NCBI GenBank assembly: GCA_029288115.1 | Contig: JARFPV010000647.1 | Location: 1-13,364 of the forward strand | Source of the DNA: Akkermansiaceae bacterium | GTDB lineage: Bacteria; Verrucomicrobiota; Verrucomicrobiia; Verrucomicrobiales; Akkermansiaceae | Direction of reading: 5' to 3' | Length of the DNA stretch: 13,364 bases | In this document: piece after piece, positions 1-6,524 of the stretch | How the letters are laid out: the number at the start of each line of letters is the position of its first letter | How positions within the stretch are numbered: the stretch's first letter is position 1 | Position numbers and translations under genes: made by a program | The notes under the pieces: generated by a model | Database searches by the model: none | The model's input: only the letters and a program-made list of their open reading frames with translations | Told to the model about the DNA's origin: nothing

Positions 1-759
1 CACGGGCGTCGACACCGTCGGGTTCGGGCGGGCCCGGAGCGAATAGGGCGCGATCGTGGTCTTGTGCAGTGCGTTCTGGCTCCAGTCCACGAAGATCTTC
101 CCCGGACGCTGCGCCTTGGCCATCACGGTCGTCACCCGACCGGGAAGTTGCCGCTCGAGGACCTGGCCGACCGCCAGCGCGAAGTCGGCGGCACCTTCGT
201 GTGTCACGCCGGGCGTGTTCAGCGGGACGTACATCTGGAGCCCCTTGGAACCCGACGTCTTGCACCAACCGCGCAGATCGACCGACTCGAGCACCACCCG
301 GGCGGCGAGTGCGATCTCACAGCACTCCTGCATCGCCGCCGGCGCGCCGGGATCGAAGTCGAACACGAGCGCACGCGGCTCGTCGAGATCCTCGGCGAGC
401 GCCATCGGGGCATGGAGTTCGAGCGCAGCCATGTTCGCCGCCCACACCATCGCCGCCGTCTCGTCGATCCGGCAATACTCGATCCCGCCCTTGCGGTCGC
501 CCGGGCCGAGCGCCACCTCGACCCAGGGTGGCCGGTGGCCAGGGCAGCGCTTCTCGAAGAAGCCGGTCGTGTCCGAACCGTCGGGATAGCGCCGGAACGT
601 GAGCGCCCTGCCGGTCAGGTGCGGCACCGCCACCGGAGCGATCCTCGCCATGTAGTCGATCACTTGGGCCTTGGTGAACCCACTCGGGTAGAGGACCTTG
701 TCGAGGTTGCTCAACGAGAGCCGGCGCCCCTCGATCTCGATCTCGACCGACGAGCTCAC
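1..759 (-). CDS. ligD: LigD-type NHEJ DNA polymerase/primase domain (PolDom), 3' end off window
   Basis: The first 253 codons of an archaeo-eukaryotic-primase-type polymerase domain as found in bacterial DNA ligase D. In the family this domain adds (ribo)nucleotides and fills gaps at double-strand breaks together with Ku. Reading from GTG at 757-759, the protein starts VSSSVEIEIEGRRLSLSNLD, a typical actinobacterial PolDom N-terminus, so the start looks native. Visible motifs: YPDG followed by FFEKRCPG (about residues 60-75); FDFDPG with the metal-binding Asp134 and Asp136; KTSGSKGL (167-174); and KIFVDWSQN then KTTIAPYSLRARP near the visible end. The frame is open to base 1, so it cannot be told whether this is a stand-alone PolDom or a full LigD with ligase and nuclease domains. 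GC is far above the rest of the window and the phylogenetic flavour is actinobacterial. The GTG lies 2 nt after the ppdK stop, but the two genes probably come from different genomes. Confidence 0.9.
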   Translation of the reverse strand, partial: MSSSVEIEIEGRRLSLSNLDKVLYPSGFTKAQVIDYMARIAPVAVPHLTGRALTFRRYPDGSDTTGFFEKRCPGHRPPWVEVALGPGDRKGGIEYCRIDETAAMVWAANMAALELHAPMALAEDLDEPRALVFDFDPGAPAAMQECCEIALAARVVLESVDLRGWCKTSGSKGLQMYVPLNTPGVTHEGAADFALAVGQVLERQLPGRVTTVMAKAQRPGKIFVDWSQNALHKTTIAPYSLRARPNPTVSTPV

Positions 760-780
760 GCTCAGGCAGACTTCTTCGCG
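757..780. other. Composition junction / probable chimeric join
   Basis: To the left, the DNA is GC-rich and encodes an actinobacterial-type LigD polymerase. To the right, it is about 50-53% GC and encodes verrucomicrobial proteins. The change falls at the point where PPDK ends prematurely (TGA at 762-764) and LigD begins (GTG at 757-759). The exact breakpoint cannot be set by eye: the bases between the last clearly PPDK-like codons (about 770-780) and the LigD start could belong to either side. No inverted repeats, target duplication, transposase or tRNA flank the join, which argues against a recognisable mobile element and favours an assembly or library chimera. Confidence 0.7.
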
Positions 781-2456
781 GCTGCCTTGTTTTCAATAAG
801 GCCTTGGATCACCTGTGATGGAGAGGACTTGATGCCACCCTTGTAAACGTTTCCGACAAAACCATTCAGGGAAAGCTCATCACCCTGCTTGAGAGTGACA
901 CCATTTCCGGTGAGGGTTTTCTTGGAGTAGTCGATGGTCATGTTGTGAGCACCGCAGACGCAAACCTTACCCATCTGGCGGGCAACGAGAGCAGCGTGTG
1001 AGGACGCCCCACCTTCTGTGGTGAGGATACCTGCAGCAGCGATCATTCCACGAAGGTCTTCCGGAGAAGTAGCCTGGCGGACAAGGATGACGGACTCGCC
1101 CTTGGCTGCAGCAGCGACGGACTCCTCAGCCGAGAAGTAGATCTTACCTGATGCGGCACCAGGACCGGCAGGAAGACCGCTGCCTACTTTCTTGGCAGCT
1201 TTCTCACCTTTGGTGTCGAAAATCGGTGCGAGGAGGTGACCGAGGTCGTCAGCAGGGATACGGAGGATGGCCTCTTCCTTCTTGATGAGGCGCTCCTTGA
1301 CCATGTCGAGAGCGATGTTCACAGCGGCAAATCCGGTGCGCTTACCGTTACGGGTCTGCAGCATCCAGAGCTTGCCTTCTTCAATTGTGAACTCAACGTC
1401 CTGCACGTCACGGAAGTGCTTCTCAAGAACCTTACGGATTTTAAGAAGTTCCTTGTGTGACTTAGGAAGGTCCTTGGCCATCTTGGCGATTGGTTTCGGT
1501 GTGCGAACACCTGCAACAACGTCCTCACCCTGGGCATCGATGAGATACTCACCGTAGAAAACGTTTTCGCCAGTGGCGGGGTCACGTGTAAACGCAACAC
1601 CCGTTCCGGATGACTTACCGGTATTACCGAAGACCATCGCCTGCCCGTTAACAGCGGTGCCCCATGCTGCTGGGATACCGTACTTCTGACGGTAAACGAT
1701 CGCGCGGTCGTTGTTCCATGAGTTGAACACGGCATTCACAGCTCCGATGAGCTGGTCGCGTGGATCCTCTGGGAAATTCTTACCGGAGCGCTTTTTGATG
1801 AGTTTTTTGAATTCGGCAACAACCCACTGGAGTTGCTTGGCGGAGAGACCGGAGTCGTCTTTGACTTTGGCTTTTGCCTTGGCCTCATCGAGGATCACCT
1901 CGTATGGATCGTGGTGCTCACCAGCTTCGGCTTCGACTTCCATCACAACGCTGCCATACATCTGGAGGAAACGGCGATAGGAGTCCCAAGCAAACTTGGC
2001 ATTGCCAGTCTTCTTGGCGAGTGCCTCAACAACTTCATCGTTGATACCGAGGTTCAGGATGGTGTCCATCATGCCGGGCATGGATTCACGGGCACCGGAG
2101 CGGACAGAAAGAAGAAGTGGATTCTCGAGGTCACCAAACTTCTTGCCCATGACTTTCTCAACCTTGGCGATGTTGGCCTCGATTTCTGCGTTGAGAGTTT
2201 TCGGGTAAGTTTTCTTGTGGTCGTAGTAGTAGGTGCAGACCTCGGTGGTAATGGTGAATCCAGCGGGAACTGGGATTCCGATGAGGCCCATCTCAGCGAG
2301 GTTAGCACCCTTACCTCCGAGGAGGTTTTTCTGGGAGCCGTTACCGTCGGCTTTACCGCCTCCAAAGAAGTAGACGTGTTGTTTTGATTTGCGGGCGGCT
2401 GCCTTGCGGGCAGTTTTCTTGGTGGCCTTTTTAGCGGCCTTACGTTTTGTAGCCAT
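762..2456 (-). CDS. ppdK: Pyruvate, phosphate dikinase, C-terminally truncated (ATP-grasp and phosphohistidine domains only)
   Basis: PPDK interconverts ATP + Pi + pyruvate and AMP + PPi + phosphoenolpyruvate in the cytosol, via a swivelling phosphohistidine domain. The 564-residue frame has a Lys/Ala/Arg-rich tail (1-26); the nucleotide-binding ATP-grasp region starting at [20 protein letters not shown] (27-46), with [16 protein letters not shown] (117-132), the segment from [14 protein letters not shown] (265-278) and [12 protein letters not shown] (364-375); and the phosphohistidine domain with [15 protein letters not shown], catalytic His487. The protein then ends shortly after the [11 protein letters not shown] segment. 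Family members are about 870-900 residues and continue into a PEP/pyruvate TIM barrel with a CRTEHMFF motif and catalytic Cys, all absent here. As drawn, it could not carry out the pyruvate/PEP half-reaction. The stop coincides with the composition junction, so truncation is probably an artefact of the join. The ATG has no clear Shine-Dalgarno; the next Met lies inside the core domain, so this start is preferred. Confidence 0.92.
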   Translation of the reverse strand: MATKRKAAKKATKKTARKAAARKSKQHVYFFGGGKADGNGSQKNLLGGKGANLAEMGLIGIPVPAGFTITTEVCTYYYDHKKTYPKTLNAEIEANIAKVEKVMGKKFGDLENPLLLSVRSGARESMPGMMDTILNLGINDEVVEALAKKTGNAKFAWDSYRRFLQMYGSVVMEVEAEAGEHHDPYEVILDEAKAKAKVKDDSGLSAKQLQWVVAEFKKLIKKRSGKNFPEDPRDQLIGAVNAVFNSWNNDRAIVYRQKYGIPAAWGTAVNGQAMVFGNTGKSSGTGVAFTRDPATGENVFYGEYLIDAQGEDVVAGVRTPKPIAKMAKDLPKSHKELLKIRKVLEKHFRDVQDVEFTIEEGKLWMLQTRNGKRTGFAAVNIALDMVKERLIKKEEAILRIPADDLGHLLAPIFDTKGEKAAKKVGSGLPAGPGAASGKIYFSAEESVAAAAKGESVILVRQATSPEDLRGMIAAAGILTTEGGASSHAALVARQMGKVCVCGAHNMTIDYSKKTLTGNGVTLKQGDELSLNGFVGNVYKGGIKSSPSQVIQGLIENKAAAKKSA

Positions 2457-2537
2457 CGTGATGGTAGTTGTTATTTTCTTGTGTGGTCTTGGCGGAATGA
2501 CGGCGGTTCGCCGCTCATCCCAGAAAAACGGAGGCGC

Positions 2538-2565
2538 AATGTATCAAGGAGACTACGGTGGTCAA
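2538..2565 (-). promoter_or_regulatory. Candidate sigma70-type promoter for ppdK
   Basis: Read on the minus strand, TTGACC (2560-2565) is followed after 16 nt by TACATT (2538-2543). The -10 is preceded by TGA, giving an extended -10 element TGnTACATT. Transcription would start near 2531 and leave a leader of about 75 nt before the ppdK ATG at 2456. This would separate ppdK from the upstream transporter gene. The call rests on consensus matching only. Confidence 0.45.
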
Positions 2566-2571
2566 GCCACC
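2557..2571. repeat. Inverted repeat over the ppdK -35 element
   Basis: GGTGG TCAAG CCACC is a 5-5-5 inverted repeat that contains the candidate -35 hexamer of ppdK. Its position would suit an operator, but the arms are short and chance is possible. Confidence 0.3.
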
Positions 2572-2630
2572 CTTGCAGGTTTTTGCGTCTTGATTCTCAA
2601 CAGGATATCCACACGAGATCAAATCATGAC

Positions 2631-2644
2631 GTCGTTATAACGAC
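2631..2644. repeat. Perfect 14-bp palindrome GTCGTTATAACGAC
   Basis: A perfect self-complementary 14-mer lying 9 bp beyond the transporter stop codon (2654-2656) and about 65 bp upstream of the ppdK -35. There is no U-tract on the minus strand after it, so it is not an obvious intrinsic terminator. It may be a protein-binding site or simply part of the transporter 3' end. The rest of the 2457-2653 gap holds no gene that I can support, only a small GCGG-TTCG-CCGC hairpin near 2505-2516 in the putative ppdK leader. Confidence 0.4.
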
Positions 2645-2653
2645 CCACACGGA

Positions 2654-5014
2654 TCACCAGTCGCGAAGCGCAATCATGGGTAGCACTGTCAACATCACGA
2701 TAAGGGCCAACAAAATACCCATTTTCACGTAATCGATGAACCGATATCCTCCCGGGCCCATGACCAGCACGTTAGCGGGATGCGAGATAGGACTGGTGAA
2801 ACTCGCTGAGGCAGCCATCGCAACTGCCATAATGATCATATGTGGCGGAATGCCGAAACGCCCTGCAGCATCGATTGCAATCGGCGCCATGATAAGCACC
2901 AAGGCTGTGGTAGGTACTATCGTTGTTGCCAAGGCCGTGACGATATAAAGTCCAATGATGATCCCCCAGGCACCAAACGGCTGGGCAACTGCCGCCACGC
3001 CCTCTGCAATCCACTGGGCTGCGCCCGATTCCTGCATTGCTGTGCCAAGAGGAATCATGCAGGCAATCAGGAATACCGATTGCCACTCGATGGAGCGATA
3101 CGCCTCATCCATGCTCAGGCAACGTGAGCCGACCATCACAACCACACCTGCGATCGCTGCCACTGCGATGGGCAAAACACCAAAAAGCACCAGCATCACG
3201 ACACCCAACATCACCGCCGAAGCAACAATCGCCTTGTTCTTGGATTTCACACCTTCCGCATCACGCGTGGTGCGGGTGAGCACTAAAAAATCAGGGTCTT
3301 TCGTTAGGTCCTCAATACTCTCACGAGAGCCGGTAAGCAATAAAGCATCGCCGAACTCGAGTTTGGCTTTCCAGAGATAATTCGTCAGTGCCTTACCCCG
3401 GCGCCAAATCGCCAGAATCTGCAAACCGTAACGCTTTTTAAATTGCAGTGATTTGACTGTTTTGCCCACCAGCGTGCTTTGCGGAGAGAGCGTGACCTCC
3501 GTGTGTCCGATTTCATTCCTCTCCAGCGGGTCAAGTGTATCCTCCTCGCTCATCTCAAGGCTCTGTAACCCACCTAGCAAGGATGCGGTTTCCTTGCTGC
3601 CATGAACCAACAGTTTATCACCTTCCTCAAAGACATCCTTACCCGTCGGAAAATAGTTTGATCCTGACTTCCTGGCAATACCGACAACACGGAGGTGCAA
3701 TGTTTCCCGGAGTCCACTCTCAGAAAGCTTCATTCCTGTTAGATAAGACTGATCGGGAATCCCCAATTCAAACAGGGTCTCATCCTCCGGATACACTTCA
3801 TCAATCCGCGTGCCATCCAATCGCTCAAGCGATGAGAAACCTGCAGCTTGCTCATACTTCTCTATGTGCTTTTCCCGTGTCTCAACCAGCAACCGATCAC
3901 CTGTTTCCAGTTTTTCCAAAGCAACGTTGCCCCGCATCACCTCGTTTCCACGACTCACTGCCAGGATGTGCCCTGAATACCGGTGGGAAAAACCCGTGTC
4001 CCTTACACGCTTGCCTACCAGATCAGAGTCGCTCGCTAACGTTGCCTGAAGAAAAACGACATGCTGAATCGCAAGCAGTTCGGTAATTTCCCGACCACGT
4101 GCCATCTCAAATGCCTTCCATTGGAGAAAATCCCGAACCTGATCGATACTGCCCTGAATAAACAGTATGTCACCAGCCTCGATGACCATCGAGCCGTCGA
4201 TGTCTGCAATGGTCTGTTCACCACGCTTTACGGCATACACATTCAGCCCTAGCACCTCCCCTAGTCGGGTGTGCTCGAGAGTTCCACCTACAAGTGGCGA
4301 ACCGGGTTTCACCCTGAGTTGAAATCTCCGATTCTCGATCTGATAATCAAATTTCAACATCGGACCCGCCTCATCAACACCTTCACTGAGTGTTCTTGGC
4401 AACTGCTTGGGCAGTAAGTGTCTTCCAATAAACGCAACGAATAACGATCCCGCAATCAGTGCGGGCACTCCAATGGGAGAAAAGGAAAACAAGGTGAATG
4501 GCTCGTGCCCAGCCTGCTCCAATGCCGTGGCAGCCACCAGGTTAGGAGGTGTTCCAATCATTGTTGTCAAGCCCCCTAACAACGAGGCGTATGCCATCGG
4601 CATAAGAAGTCGGGATGGAGAAATGCCTGTACGTCTCGCAATATCCATCACCACAGGCAACATCAGCGCTGCGACACCGATATTGTTCATGAATGCCGAC
4701 ATCACACCGGTCGCCAGCATGATCGTTAATATGATTCTGGATTCCCCTTCACCGGCAATACGATAGACCTGCCGCCCGATGATATCCGCCACCCCTGTAG
4801 CGCTGAGGCCCGCACTCAAAATAAACATCGCCCACACAGTCACCACAGCTGGGTTGCTGAATCCCTCAAGCGCTTGCTCTTTGTTGACCAGACCCGTCAC
4901 AGCGAGCACCGCCAGTACCAGCAATGCAACGAGATCCATCCGTAGTTTCTCACTGACAAAGAGCACCAGTGCAACGGCGAGGATCGAGAGGACTAAACCA
5001 ATTTCGTGGGTCAT
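2654..5014 (-). CDS. DASS/SLC13-type anion (probably sulfate or carboxylate) transporter with four internal RCK_C domains
   Basis: A 786-residue inner-membrane transporter of the ion-transporter/DASS superfamily. Hydrophobic helices occupy about 5-205 and 593-785. Two pseudo-repeat substrate loops are visible: MNNIGVAALMLPVV (109-122) with GTPPNLVAATAL (154-165), and TTIVPTTALVLIMAPIAI (697-714) with SPISHPANVLVMGPGGYRF (741-759). The cytosolic insert between the halves has four copies of a TrkA-C/RCK_C-like fold (about 222-300, 315-392, 408-485, 502-580), each with the pattern L-x-G-x-x-[VL] ... [VIL]xAIxRxG ... GD-x-L-[LF]-x-x-[GT]. RCK_C domains bind small regulatory ligands in K+ channels and related carriers. 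Family members range over sulfate, dicarboxylate, arsenite and other anions, so the substrate is open. It is a single unit between divergent and downstream promoters; the ATG at 5014 has no obvious Shine-Dalgarno. Confidence 0.88.
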   Translation of the reverse strand: MTHEIGLVLSILAVALVLFVSEKLRMDLVALLVLAVLAVTGLVNKEQALEGFSNPAVVTVWAMFILSAGLSATGVADIIGRQVYRIAGEGESRIILTIMLATGVMSAFMNNIGVAALMLPVVMDIARRTGISPSRLLMPMAYASLLGGLTTMIGTPPNLVAATALEQAGHEPFTLFSFSPIGVPALIAGSLFVAFIGRHLLPKQLPRTLSEGVDEAGPMLKFDYQIENRRFQLRVKPGSPLVGGTLEHTRLGEVLGLNVYAVKRGEQTIADIDGSMVIEAGDILFIQGSIDQVRDFLQWKAFEMARGREITELLAIQHVVFLQATLASDSDLVGKRVRDTGFSHRYSGHILAVSRGNEVMRGNVALEKLETGDRLLVETREKHIEKYEQAAGFSSLERLDGTRIDEVYPEDETLFELGIPDQSYLTGMKLSESGLRETLHLRVVGIARKSGSNYFPTGKDVFEEGDKLLVHGSKETASLLGGLQSLEMSEEDTLDPLERNEIGHTEVTLSPQSTLVGKTVKSLQFKKRYGLQILAIWRRGKALTNYLWKAKLEFGDALLLTGSRESIEDLTKDPDFLVLTRTTRDAEGVKSKNKAIVASAVMLGVVMLVLFGVLPIAVAAIAGVVVMVGSRCLSMDEAYRSIEWQSVFLIACMIPLGTAMQESGAAQWIAEGVAAVAQPFGAWGIIIGLYIVTALATTIVPTTALVLIMAPIAIDAAGRFGIPPHMIIMAVAMAASASFTSPISHPANVLVMGPGGYRFIDYVKMGILLALIVMLTVLPMIALRDW

Positions 5015-5061
5015 TGTGTAATTTCATAAAACTCTATCAAACTCGGAACCTGTAACAAGCC

Positions 5062-5229
5062 ATGCTTTCACCAAGTGAGAAAAAACAACCAGTTCATGAG
5101 CTGTCTTCTCAAGTAAAATCGGAACAACGGAAAGGCGATCAGCAAGGTCAGGATGTAAATCTCCCTAGGAAAATCGAGGCATTGAGAGAATTTCTAAAAA
5201 TAATCCTTGTTTTTATTAATTTTTATTGA
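5062..5229 (+). CDS. Candidate 55-residue small ORF
   Basis: An open frame from ATG 5062 to TGA 5227-5229 in the gap between the transporter and the PEP-CTERM gene. The predicted peptide is hydrophilic and charged for about 43 residues (starting MLSPSEKKQPVHELSSQ) and ends in a short hydrophobic stretch FLKIILVFINFY. No Shine-Dalgarno is seen, but neighbouring real genes lack one too. The 3' end overlaps the candidate promoter of the next gene. I do not recognise a family. It could be a small membrane-tethered peptide, a decayed gene or chance; only weakly supported. Confidence 0.2.
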   Translation: MLSPSEKKQPVHELSSQVKSEQRKGDQQGQDVNLPRKIEALREFLKIILVFINFY

Positions 5230-5235
5230 TAAATA
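5207..5235 (+). promoter_or_regulatory. Candidate promoter of the PEP-CTERM gene
   Basis: TTGTTT (5207-5212) and TAAATA (5230-5235) are spaced by 17 nt in a markedly AT-rich stretch just ahead of the ATG at 5262. The leader would be only about 20 nt and is pyrimidine-rich with no Shine-Dalgarno. Consensus matching only. Confidence 0.35.
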
Positions 5236-5261
5236 ATCTCCGCTAACTACCCACCTTACAC

Positions 5262-5759
5262 ATGAAAACAATTCTCTCCACACTTATGGCTGCCGCAGTT
5301 GCTACAACAGTGACGCAGGCATTCACCATAGATTTCAATGCACTTGTTGTGCCTCTTAATACCACAGTGACCGTTGGATCTCCCCTTACCATTCCTGTAG
5401 CGGGCTACGGGGACGTAAGATTTGAAGCAAGTGGCACCGATGTTCTCACCGTGAGCAACAACCACAGCAACGGCAGCGGCACCTTCCAGAACTCACTTGA
5501 GCTTGACCCGGGCGAAACCGTCACTGTCGTTTTCCTCGGACCTCAAGAATTGAACGTGAACTTTGACATTATCGGCGTTAATGCCGGTGAAAGTGCCACC
5601 CCCACGATTTCGGGTCCACGGACCTACCAGCTTCAGGCCATCGGCGGTGACGGTGTCGGTGTAGCAGCCATCAGCTGGGATGCAGTCCCTGAACCAAGCA
5701 GCAGCTTGCTTGTCCTTCTTGGTGCCGGCTCACTTGTCTTGCGCAGGAGCAGAGGATAA
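5262..5759 (+). CDS. Small secreted PEP-CTERM sorting-domain protein
   Basis: A 165-residue exported protein. It has a Sec signal peptide MKTILSTLMAAAVATTVTQA (1-20) with likely cleavage after TQA, and a Ser/Thr/Asn/Gly-rich beta-type mature region (21-140) of unknown function. The C-terminus is a PEP-CTERM signal: VPEP at 142-145, a hydrophobic segment SLLVLLGAGSLVL (148-160) and a basic end RRSRG. In the family this C-terminus is recognised by an exosortase, which cleaves near PEP and hands the protein to the cell surface or an extracellular matrix. No exosortase lies in the window. The gene stands alone, with a promoter just upstream and a strong terminator 19 bp after the stop. It is convergent with the lipoprotein gene. 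Confidence 0.85.
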   Translation: MKTILSTLMAAAVATTVTQAFTIDFNALVVPLNTTVTVGSPLTIPVAGYGDVRFEASGTDVLTVSNNHSNGSGTFQNSLELDPGETVTVVFLGPQELNVNFDIIGVNAGESATPTISGPRTYQLQAIGGDGVGVAAISWDAVPEPSSSLLVLLGAGSLVLRRSRG

Positions 5760-5777
5760 ACATCCATTATTTTCACA

Positions 5778-5815
5778 AAAAAACCACGCAGGCATTTTGG
5801 CCCGCGTGGTTTTTT
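5778..5815. terminator. Strong bidirectional intrinsic terminator
   Basis: A 12-bp perfect stem (AAAAAACCACGC at 5778-5789 pairs with GCGTGGTTTTTT at 5804-5815), with an inner GGC/GCC extension. A run of T follows on the plus strand and a run of A precedes it, so it gives a U-tract in both directions. It would end the PEP-CTERM transcript and the convergent lipoprotein transcript. Confidence 0.9.
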
Positions 5816-5861
5816 GTTGTTTGATTAAAATGATCCGAGCGGATCTCGGTAATGCGATAAC

Positions 5862-6335
5862 CTAGGACTCCTTGTTGGAGTCTTTGCCATACTTCTTGAA
5901 GATTGGCTCGACCTTTTTCATGGTCTCACCGAAGGACTGCATCGCCTCGCCTATGATTTTTTGAATCTCAGGATCTGCCATGACCTTGGGGTCAAGGTTA
6001 CCCATTTTTTCGTCGCCTCCGGCAATGCCGTCCTCGATTTTTTTATCGATACGCTTCTTTTCCTCGTCAGACGGAACGTCGAGTTTTTCCAGACGAGCGG
6101 CAATGTCCTCGAGTTCGGTTCCGACTTCTTTGATCACGTCAGCCGCTGCTTGGGCAGATTCCTTATCCTTAATCGAGGACATGGCTTCAGGCATGCGGTT
6201 CAGTGTGGCAATGACCTCATCGGCTATAGAGTCCAGTGTGTCTGCTTTACTTTTTTTATCTTCACCACAGGAGACAAAGAGCATAGACAAAGCCACGGAT
6301 GCTACCGTAGCGATTTGGGATAGTTTTAGTTTCAT
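5862..6335 (-). CDS. Small predicted lipoprotein, function unknown
   Basis: A 157-residue protein when started at ATG 6333-6335. It begins MKLKLSQIATVASVALSM, a signal peptide ending in a lipobox-like LFVSC with the candidate lipidated Cys23. An upstream in-frame ATG at 6375-6377 would add 14 polar residues ahead of the signal peptide, so the shorter start is preferred. The mature part is charged and mostly helical (stretches such as DEVIATLNRMPEAMSSIKD and EKKRIDKKIEDG), ending in a Lys-rich tail. No catalytic motif is seen and I do not recognise the family. A periplasm-facing, membrane-anchored helical protein is the likely form. A short hairpin (CCGAG/CTCGG, 5835-5849) follows the stop before the shared terminator. 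Confidence 0.75.
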   Translation of the reverse strand: MKLKLSQIATVASVALSMLFVSCGEDKKSKADTLDSIADEVIATLNRMPEAMSSIKDKESAQAAADVIKEVGTELEDIAARLEKLDVPSDEEKKRIDKKIEDGIAGGDEKMGNLDPKVMADPEIQKIIGEAMQSFGETMKKVEPIFKKYGKDSNKES

Positions 6336-6383
6336 TTGATTGTTGGGTTGTTGGTTTCTTGGTTGGATAAATGGCATCTACGC

Positions 6384-6408
6384 CATTCCAGTCATGACGA
6401 CTAGAATG
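6384..6408. repeat. Inverted repeat upstream of the lipoprotein gene
   Basis: CATTCcAGTC (6384-6393) and GACTaGAATG (6399-6408) are arms of 10 nt with a single mismatch, separated by ATGAC. It lies 49-73 bp ahead of the lipoprotein start at 6335. It could be an operator or a leader hairpin. Confidence 0.4.
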
Positions 6409-6451
6409 ATAGCCTATGCAAAAAACCTTACGATGGGGAGATATTTATCCA

Positions 6452-6467
6452 TGTGTTTTATGTCACA
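6452..6467. promoter_or_regulatory. CRP/FNR-family-like operator
   Basis: TGTGT-N6-TCACA matches the CRP box TGTGA-N6-TCACA at all but one arm base, within a longer ATGTG/CACAT symmetry (6451-6468). It sits between two divergent genes (lipoprotein and ExbD-like), a usual place for such a site. No regulator gene is in the window and the match is by eye. Confidence 0.35.
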
Positions 6468-6524
6468 TTCCAGAAACCATCGGTAAGTGCCTAAGAAAGA
6501 GCGCATTTACCACGTTCCCAGAGT

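Noticed and set aside
317..796. 159-codon minus-strand frame overlapping LigD
   Set aside because: Same strand but wrong frame; the LigD frame carries the conserved motifs.
64..846. 260-codon plus-strand frame across the junction
   Set aside because: It spans two different genomes' DNA and is antisense to LigD and the end of ppdK; Arg/His-rich composition typical of a shadow frame in high-GC DNA.
1833..2387. 184-codon plus-strand frame opposite ppdK
   Set aside because: Antisense shadow of a conserved ATP-grasp coding region.
2500..2520. GCGG-TTCG-CCGC hairpin as a terminator
   Set aside because: Short stem with no U-tract on either strand; probably only local structure in the ppdK leader.
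5256..5465. 69-codon minus-strand frame opposite the PEP-CTERM gene
   Set aside because: The plus-strand frame has a signal peptide and PEP-CTERM anchor; the antisense frame has neither.
6394..6486. 30-codon plus-strand ORF in the divergent intergenic region
   Set aside because: Very short, overlaps both candidate regulatory repeats, and has no protein-like or start-site support.
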